Source: Clostridiales bacterium
Lineage (GTDB): Bacteria > Bacillota_A > Clostridia > Oscillospirales > Acutalibacteraceae
NCBI GenBank assembly: GCA_009774735.1
Contig: VSOH01000036.1
Span: 1-11,281, forward strand
DNA length: 11,281 nucleotides
Direction: 5' to 3'
Shown here: piece by piece, positions 1-4,342 of the stretch
Layout of the letters: each line of letters begins with the position of its first letter
Position numbering within the stretch: the stretch's first letter is position 1
Position numbers and translations under genes: made by a program
The notes under the pieces: model-generated
The model's input: only the letters and a program-made list of their open reading frames with translations
Databases searched by the model: none
What the model was told of the DNA's origin: nothing

Positions 1-625
1 CGGGCATTATCTTAATATTGAAATCATGTGCATAGCTTACTATTTCTTTAATTTCCTGCTGTGTATAAAATCCGCCGTGCGGCTTGTTATTAAAATTGGT
101 TTTTGTACGCATTGCACCTTTTTCCGTAAGCAGGGGATATTTTTTTATTTCAATTCTCCAGCCCTGATCCTCGGTCAGATGAAAGTGGAAAAAATTCAGC
201 TTGTGGACTGCCATTTTTCTTATAATCAGCTTAACATCATCAACTGAGTAAAAATATCTGCCGACGTCAAGCATAAATCCGCGTATTTTATATTTTGGCT
301 TATCTTTTATTTCAATACAGGGAATATTAAAGTTATACGCAAACAGCAGCTGTTTAAGCGTTTGCAGGGCGTAAAGCTGACCGGCAGCTCCTGATGCATC
401 AATAATAATTTTTTCACCTGTTTTAATGATATATTCTTCATGGTCAAGGCTGTTATCTGTTTTAAATATTATATTTGCCTCGCCTTGAGGACGTTTGCAG
501 AATGATAAAAAGTCGTTCTTTGCCGCACTGCTGAGCGCATTTTCGCCAAGGGTAATATGGCCAATTTTGTGTTTTTCATTATTTATGATATTAATATATG
601 ACGGTTCAGGAATTAACTTGATCAT
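1..625 (-). CDS. GH20 beta-N-acetylhexosaminidase, N-terminal part (runs off left edge)
   Basis: The minus strand is open from an ATG at 625 to the window edge: 208 residues and no stop. Residues about 5-105 fit the small alpha/beta domain that precedes GH20 barrels. From about residue 112 the family's catalytic barrel begins, with R-G-F-M-L-D-V-G-R at 115-123 (Arg115 is the family's substrate-binding arginine) and H-F-H-L-T-E-D-Q-G-W-R at 147-157. The open end, N-I-K-I-M-P, matches the strand just before the usual P-E-I-D-x-P-G-H. The catalytic Asp-Glu pair lies outside the window. The family removes terminal beta-linked GlcNAc or GalNAc from glycans. No signal peptide is visible, so it probably acts in the cytoplasm on imported oligosaccharides. 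The start is supported by GAGGT seven bases upstream. It is divergent from the GH36 gene. Confidence 0.9.
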   Translation of the reverse strand, partial: MIKLIPEPSYINIINNEKHKIGHITLGENALSSAAKNDFLSFCKRPQGEANIIFKTDNSLDHEEYIIKTGEKIIIDASGAAGQLYALQTLKQLLFAYNFNIPCIEIKDKPKYKIRGFMLDVGRYFYSVDDVKLIIRKMAVHKLNFFHFHLTEDQGWRIEIKKYPLLTEKGAMRTKTNFNNKPHGGFYTQQEIKEIVSYAHDFNIKIMP

Positions 626-645
626 ATCGGTACCTCACTGATATA

Positions 646-674
646 ATAATAACCGAAAAACTCTTTCATTGCAA
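646..674 (-). promoter_or_regulatory. Predicted sigma-A promoter of the GH20 gene
   Basis: Read on the minus strand, TTGCAA (674-669) is followed after exactly 17 bases by TATTAT (651-646), about 20 bases before the GH20 start codon. The -35 hexamer is self-complementary and is also used by the promoter on the other strand. Prediction only. Confidence 0.5.
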
Positions 675-697
675 TATTTGTAAAAATATAGTAAAAT
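669..697 (+). promoter_or_regulatory. Predicted sigma-A promoter of the GH36 gene
   Basis: TTGCAA (669-674), a 17-base spacer and TAAAAT (692-697) lie 27 bases ahead of the GH36 start codon. The -35 is the same palindromic hexamer used by the divergent GH20 promoter, so RNA polymerase could probably not occupy both at once. Confidence 0.5.
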
Positions 698-724
698 AAT
701 AGTATTAAATAAGGAGATATTCAT

Positions 725-2353
725 ATGAATTGGAAATGTAACTTTGAATATTATGCAGATGGCAGAATTAAAAAAAACACTGATTGCAGTAATGAGGATT
801 TTATTCTCAGTATTGACAGCGATGAAAGTCGATTGTCGGTTACTGTATTTCCAAAACGAAAAATTGAATTCAGGAAGTTCGAGCTTACTGCTGATTATCA
901 GGTTAACAGTGATGAGCGGATTTTTACAAACGGATACCAAAGCTGGACTGTAAGCAGAGAGTATTCACCGAATGAGGCTATGGATGAATTTAATCCGAGA
1001 TTTTTAGGTGTTAAAAAATCTAAATTCAATCCTTTAGGGATTTGGGGTGCAGGAGATTTGCTCTGGCACGATTATCCTGAAAAGCAAGGGCTGTTCTACG
1101 GCTATTCCTATGCTTATGTAAGAAAGGGGAATGCGCTTACTCTTTTCGGCTCGCTGAGTGAAAGAGCAGGCTATACTGTCTTTACCTTTGATACAAACAA
1201 AAACACTTTGACGATTGCCAAGGATTTGGAAGGTGTATCCTTTGACAGTGAAAAAAGAGTACTTGATGCAGTAATAATCCGTGGTGAATATAATTCTGTT
1301 TTTGACAGATATTTCACTCTTATGAATGTTCCAAAACCGAGAGCTGACAGAAAGTGCGGCTACACGACATGGTATAATTACTACACCAAGGTCACACAGG
1401 ATATTGTTAAGCGTGATTTAAAGGCGATTTCAAAGCTTGATACAAAGATAGATATTTTTCAGATTGATGACGGATATGAGCGTACAGTAGGCGACTGGCT
1501 TGAAACCGATTCAAAAAAATTTCCTGACGGAATGAAGGTCGTTGCAGATCGTATTCATAAAAACGATATGCTTGCAGGCTTATGGCTCGCCCCCTTTGCT
1601 GTAACACCTAAGTCGAATGTCTTTAAGAAGCATAAGGACTGGCTTGTTACCGATGAAAATGGCAAATATCATTATTCCTCTCAGAACTGGGGCGGCTTTT
1701 ATGCTCTTGATATTTATAATAAAGAGGTGCGTGCGCATCTGAAAAATGTTTTTGACACAGTGCTTAATGACTGGGGCTATGATATGGTGAAACTGGATTT
1801 TCTTTATGCCTGCTGTCAAAGACCTATTCATAATAAAAGCCGTGGCGAAATAATGTGCGAAGCTATGGATTTAATCAGAGAATGGTGCGGTGATAAAATT
1901 ATTCTTGGCTGCGGAGTTCCTCTTGCACCTGCTTTCGGTAAGGTCGATTTTTGCCGAATCGGAGCCGATGTGGCATTGAGCTGGAATAAAAAACCATTTT
2001 CACGTGAGGATGTTTCAACAATAAATACTTTAACGAATACCATTTACCGCCGGCATCTTGACGGCAGAGCGTGGCTGAATGACCCGGATGTTTTTCTGCT
2101 GCGTGATAATAATATCAAAATGCCGATGAGTCAGAGGAAAATTGTTGCCAAAGTTAACAGTATGCTCGGTAATCTACTTTTTGTAAGTGATGATGTTTCA
2201 ACCTATACAGATGAGCAGATGAATATTTTCACTCAGACAATAAGCTGTGATAAAGCAGAAATCATCAGTGCAGAAATTGTTGATCATATTGCCTGTATCA
2301 AAACGAAGAACGATGTGTTTAAGTTCAATATTTCTGAGGGGAGAATACTCTGA
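725..2353 (+). CDS. GH36 alpha-galactosidase (Thermotoga GalA-like, cytoplasmic)
   Basis: A 542-residue protein of the compact GH36 type, close in length to Thermotoga maritima GalA (about 550). It should hydrolyse terminal alpha-1,6-linked (or other alpha-linked) galactose from raffinose-type sugars, galactomannan fragments or host glycans. An N-terminal beta-sandwich carries G-Y-Q-S-W-T at 70-75. The barrel spans about 180-460, with substrate-contact I-D-D-G-Y at 247-251 and G-D-W at 256-258. The nucleophile is Asp358 in K-L-D-F-L-Y, and the acid/base is Asp415 in R-I-G-A-D, preceded by I-L-G-C-G-V-P-L. A small C-terminal sandwich ends the protein. There is no signal peptide. AAGGAGA seven bases before the ATG supports the start. 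It is divergent from the GH20 gene, suggesting joint glycan use. No terminator is visible after the stop. Family assignment is firm; the natural substrate is not. Confidence 0.93.
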   Translation: MNWKCNFEYYADGRIKKNTDCSNEDFILSIDSDESRLSVTVFPKRKIEFRKFELTADYQVNSDERIFTNGYQSWTVSREYSPNEAMDEFNPRFLGVKKSKFNPLGIWGAGDLLWHDYPEKQGLFYGYSYAYVRKGNALTLFGSLSERAGYTVFTFDTNKNTLTIAKDLEGVSFDSEKRVLDAVIIRGEYNSVFDRYFTLMNVPKPRADRKCGYTTWYNYYTKVTQDIVKRDLKAISKLDTKIDIFQIDDGYERTVGDWLETDSKKFPDGMKVVADRIHKNDMLAGLWLAPFAVTPKSNVFKKHKDWLVTDENGKYHYSSQNWGGFYALDIYNKEVRAHLKNVFDTVLNDWGYDMVKLDFLYACCQRPIHNKSRGEIMCEAMDLIREWCGDKIILGCGVPLAPAFGKVDFCRIGADVALSWNKKPFSREDVSTINTLTNTIYRRHLDGRAWLNDPDVFLLRDNNIKMPMSQRKIVAKVNSMLGNLLFVSDDVSTYTDEQMNIFTQTISCDKAEIISAEIVDHIACIKTKNDVFKFNISEGRIL

Positions 2354-2362
2354 TTCATATTG

Positions 2363-2391
2363 TTGAAAACATATAAAACCTATGTTATAAT
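2363..2391 (+). promoter_or_regulatory. Strong extended -10 promoter of the Rrf2 gene
   Basis: TTGAAA (2363-2368), a 17-base spacer and a perfect TATAAT (2386-2391), with TG at 2383-2384 giving an extended -10. It lies just after the GH36 stop and drives the Rrf2-tcdA pair. The -10 sits inside an inverted repeat. Confidence 0.7.
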
Positions 2392-2395
2392 AGGT
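2378..2395. promoter_or_regulatory. Inverted repeat over the -10: candidate Rrf2 operator
   Basis: ACCTAT, six bases, then ATAGGT form a perfect 6-6-6 dyad at 2378-2395 that fully covers the -10 hexamer of the Rrf2 promoter. Rrf2-family repressors such as IscR and CymR commonly bind dyads at their own promoters. The position fits autorepression, but the sequence was not matched to a known operator. Confidence 0.45.
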
Positions 2396-2414
2396 AATTA
2401 CAGAGGTGATGATT

Positions 2415-2852
2415 TTGAAAATATCAACTAAGGGCAGATATGCCTTAAGGCTGATGCTTGATTTAGCCGAAAATCAAAATAACGGCTATGTGGCTCTGAA
2501 AGACATTGCCGAAAGACAGGATATTTCCAAAAAGTATTTGGAGCAGATTGTTCCTATGCTGAATAAATCGGGTGTGCTGAGGACTACAAGGGGCTTTCAG
2601 GGCGGATATATGCTTGCAAAGGCTCCGGATAAATATACTGTTGGTGATATCCTCAGAATTACAGAGGGCAGTCTTGCTCCTGTTGTGTGTCTTGATTATG
2701 AGCCTAATACCTGTGAAAAATGCGAAATCTGCCCTACTCTTCCGATGTGGCAGGGACTTTATAAAACGATAACCGATTATCTTGATTCTATTACCCTTCA
2801 GGATATAATCGACAACGACAGAGCTAAAAAGACAGACGAGTATTATATATAG
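2415..2852 (+). CDS. Rrf2 family transcriptional regulator, IscR-like with four-Cys cluster
   Basis: A 145-residue Rrf2-type winged-helix DNA-binding protein, of normal length for the family. It begins with the family signature L-K-I-S-T-K-G-R-Y-A-L-R. The helix-turn-helix lies around D-I-A-E-R-Q-D-I-S-K-K-Y-L and the wing around R-G-F-Q-G-G-Y. Cysteines at 92, 100, 103 and 106 form C-x7-C-x2-C-x2-C, followed by P-T-L-P-M-W. This is the region where IscR holds its Fe-S cluster, so redox or Fe-S sensing is likely. I chose the TTG at 2415 because AGAGGTGAT (2402-2410) is a good ribosome binding site for it and because homologues start here; the in-frame GTG at 2406 and ATG at 2409 lie inside that site. 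One base separates its stop from tcdA, so the two are probably one operon. The regulon is unknown, and it could include genes elsewhere. Confidence 0.9.
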   Translation: MKISTKGRYALRLMLDLAENQNNGYVALKDIAERQDISKKYLEQIVPMLNKSGVLRTTRGFQGGYMLAKAPDKYTVGDILRITEGSLAPVVCLDYEPNTCEKCEICPTLPMWQGLYKTITDYLDSITLQDIIDNDRAKKTDEYYI

Positions 2853-2853
2853 T

Positions 2854-3567
2854 ATGGATAATCAGTTTTCACGAAGCCGTATGATGTTCGGCAGCGATGG
2901 TATAAAGAAACTTAATATTTCACGTGTTGCCGTATTCGGTGTTGGCGGTGTCGGCGGTTACGCTGTTGAGGCATTGGCAAGAACAGGTGTGGGCACAATT
3001 GATTTGATTGATAACGACACCGTCAGTTTGTCAAACATCAACAGGCAGATTATTGCTACACATAAAACAGTAGGTCAGTTAAAGGTTGACGCTGCAAGGG
3101 ATAGAATTTTAGAAATAAATCCCAATTGTAATGTGAATTGTTATCAGACGTTTTTTACTGCCGAAACGGCAGATGAATTTGATTTCAGTTTATATGATTA
3201 TGTGGTTGATGCAATTGACACTGTGTCAGGTAAAATTGAGCTTGCAGTGCAGTGCGAAAAAGCAGGCACGCCGATTATCAGCTCAATGGGTGCAGGAAAT
3301 AAGCTTGACCCCACACGTTTTGAGGTCAGTGATATTTATAAAACCTCTGTTTGTCCGCTTGCAAAGGTAATGCGTAGAGAGCTGAAGGCACGCAGTGTTA
3401 AACATCTGAAGGTTGTTTATTCAAAGGAGGAGCCATTAAAGCCGGTTTGTGACTGTGGAGAAATTCAGCAGGGCAGGCGCTCAATACCTGCGAGCAATGC
3501 GTTTGTTCCTTCAGTGGTAGGTCTTATTATTGCAGGTGAGGTTATAAAGGACATACTTGACATATAA
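2854..3567 (+). CDS. tcdA: tRNA threonylcarbamoyladenosine dehydratase (TcdA/CsdL, E1-like)
   Basis: A 237-residue E1/ThiF-superfamily protein, slightly shorter than E. coli TcdA (about 268). TcdA uses ATP to dehydrate t6A at tRNA position 37 into the cyclic form ct6A, which improves decoding of ANN codons. The opening F-S-R-S-R-M-M-F-G-S-D-G is typical of the family. The nucleotide loop is G-V-G-G-V-G-G (29-35), followed by D-L-I-D-N-D (50-55) and the S-N-I-N-R-Q segment (60-65) with Arg64, then Lys77. Near the end, S-N-A-F-V-P-S-V-V-G-L-I is the usual closing motif. Cysteines in S-V-C-P and V-C-D-C-G could be functional. The ATG lies one base after the Rrf2 stop and lacks a strong ribosome binding site, so translational coupling is likely. 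ThiF or MoeB are alternatives, but the N-terminus and length favour TcdA. Confidence 0.88.
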   Translation: MDNQFSRSRMMFGSDGIKKLNISRVAVFGVGGVGGYAVEALARTGVGTIDLIDNDTVSLSNINRQIIATHKTVGQLKVDAARDRILEINPNCNVNCYQTFFTAETADEFDFSLYDYVVDAIDTVSGKIELAVQCEKAGTPIISSMGAGNKLDPTRFEVSDIYKTSVCPLAKVMRRELKARSVKHLKVVYSKEEPLKPVCDCGEIQQGRRSIPASNAFVPSVVGLIIAGEVIKDILDI

Positions 3568-3585
3568 TGTATATTATGATTTAAT
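3557..3585 (+). promoter_or_regulatory. Possible promoter of tagD
   Basis: A perfect TTGACA (3557-3562) overlaps the tcdA stop codon and is followed after 17 bases by TTTAAT (3580-3585), 32 bases before tagD. The -10 differs from consensus at its important second base. The surroundings are very AT-rich, so this is tentative. Confidence 0.35.
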
Positions 3586-3617
3586 AAAATTATTAATTAT
3601 TATATTGGAGATAAAAT

Positions 3618-4052
3618 ATGAAAAGAATTTTAACATACGGCACTTTTGATTTGCTTCATTACGGTCATATCAGACTTTTGAAGAGAGCAAAGGCAATGGG
3701 AGATTATCTTGTTGTTGCACTTTCAACAGATGAGTTCAATGCAGGAAAAGGCAAAAAGGCCTATCATTCCTATGAAACAAGGAAAAAGATGCTTGAGGCA
3801 ATCCGTTATGTTGACCTTGTTATTCCTGAAAACTGCTGGGAGCAGAAGCTTGATGATGTTAAGGCGTATCATATTGATACGGTTGTTATGGGCGGTGACT
3901 GGGCAGGCAGTGACAAGTTCGACTATCTGAAAGAGCACTGCGAGCTGGTTTTCCTTGACAGAACACCCGGTGTTTCAACCACCATGATAAAGAATGACCT
4001 CGGTTTGAAGGATGCTATAAACGGTGTTGATCAGCTTCCTGAAGAAAAATAA
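3618..4052 (+). CDS. tagD: Glycerol-3-phosphate cytidylyltransferase (TagD-like)
   Basis: A 144-residue nucleotidyltransferase, slightly longer than B. subtilis TagD (129). It should make CDP-glycerol from CTP and glycerol-3-phosphate in the cytoplasm, the activated unit for poly(glycerol phosphate) teichoic acid or related wall polymers. The start M-K-R-I-L-T-Y-G-T-F-D-L-L-H-Y-G-H contains the H-x-G-H motif (His14, His17). M-G-G-D-W is at 91-95, and the family signature R-T-P-G-V-S-T-T is at 115-122. The last 15 or so residues extend past the core. GGAG seven bases before the ATG sets the start. No teichoic acid polymerase, transferase or flippase gene is nearby, so it is an orphan. Other small cytidylyltransferases such as an ethanolamine-phosphate or HldE-like enzyme are less likely given the signature. 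A terminator follows at once. Confidence 0.9.
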   Translation: MKRILTYGTFDLLHYGHIRLLKRAKAMGDYLVVALSTDEFNAGKGKKAYHSYETRKKMLEAIRYVDLVIPENCWEQKLDDVKAYHIDTVVMGGDWAGSDKFDYLKEHCELVFLDRTPGVSTTMIKNDLGLKDAINGVDQLPEEK

Positions 4053-4060
4053 GTTTTCGT

Positions 4061-4094
4061 ATAAGAGTGGATTATATATCTGCTCTTATTTTTT
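4061..4094 (+). terminator. Rho-independent terminator after tagD
   Basis: ATAAGAG (4061-4067) pairs with CTCTTAT (4083-4089). The stem extends inward through two G-U wobbles and GAT/ATC to a five-base loop, and a run of six T follows (4089-4094). It closes the tagD transcript nine bases after the stop. Confidence 0.85.
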
Positions 4095-4142
4095 GCAGAA
4101 ATATGTTTTTTTATTTTGTAACCGTTAAAATCATTGATGATG

Positions 4143-4156
4143 TGTGAAATTCCACA
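4143..4156. promoter_or_regulatory. Near-perfect 14-bp dyad, candidate operator
   Basis: TGTGAAATTCCACA is a palindrome except for one symmetric pair (12 of 14 positions). It lies roughly 140 bases upstream of the predicted nrdD transcription start. It resembles TGTG/CACA operators used by several repressor and CRP/FNR-type families, but fits no specific one well enough to name a regulator. Confidence 0.3.
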
Positions 4157-4218
4157 GTTTTACAGCAAAGATCTATTTATCTACATATACGTATTGTAAC
4201 GTTCAATTAAAATAATAG

Positions 4219-4234
4219 ACACAAGATGTTGTAT
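4219..4234. promoter_or_regulatory. NrdR-box-like site upstream of nrdD
   Basis: ACACAAGATGTTGTAT matches the published NrdR-box consensus acaCwAtATaTwGtgt at 13 of 16 positions, including every strongly conserved one. It sits 18 bases upstream of the nrdD -35. NrdR boxes usually occur in pairs; I did not find a convincing second copy at helical spacing, which lowers confidence. Confidence 0.45.
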
Positions 4235-4252
4235 TTATTTTGCTGTTTGCTA

Positions 4253-4281
4253 TTGACATAATACTATTTATTTGATATTAT
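4253..4281 (+). promoter_or_regulatory. Strong promoter of nrdD-nrdG
   Basis: Perfect TTGACA (4253-4258), a 17-base spacer and TATTAT (4276-4281), with TG at 4273-4274 giving an extended -10. Transcription would begin near A4288, leaving a leader of about 55 bases. Confidence 0.75.
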
Positions 4282-4342
4282 AAATCCAGTCACTTATTTT
4301 GAATGTAACTATTTTGTAACAACTTTTATGGGGTAATAAACA

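Larger units (their letters stand above)
4117..4320 (+). repeat. Four dispersed TGTAAC elements in the nrdD leader
   Basis: TGTAAC occurs at 4117-4122, 4195-4200, 4304-4309 and 4315-4320. Three copies are TTGTAAC. The last two are 11 bp apart, one helical turn, and lie between the predicted transcription start and nrdD. The first forms TAAC-C-GTTA. They could be protein-binding half-sites; function unknown. Confidence 0.4.
4095..4342 (+). promoter_or_regulatory. Regulatory leader of nrdD (non-coding)
   Basis: These 248 bases hold no credible gene. They contain, in order, four scattered TGTAAC elements, a near-perfect 14-bp dyad, a NrdR-box-like site and a strong promoter, listed separately. 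The predicted transcript would carry a 5' leader of about 55 bases. No riboswitch fold was recognised. Confidence 0.6.

Noticed and set aside
26..247. Plus-strand open frame of 73 codons near the left edge.
   Set aside because: It lies antisense to the GH20 gene, whose minus-strand translation shows clear family motifs; it has no ribosome binding site or recognisable product.
3568..3617. AT-rich tcdA-tagD gap checked for a terminator.
   Set aside because: Only weak A/T inverted repeats are present, with no GC-containing stem; it may be read through from tcdA.
4183..4198. ATACGTAT-centred dyad considered as the second NrdR box.
   Set aside because: It misses several conserved NrdR positions and its centre is about 36-37 bp from the good box, which is not a whole number of helical turns.
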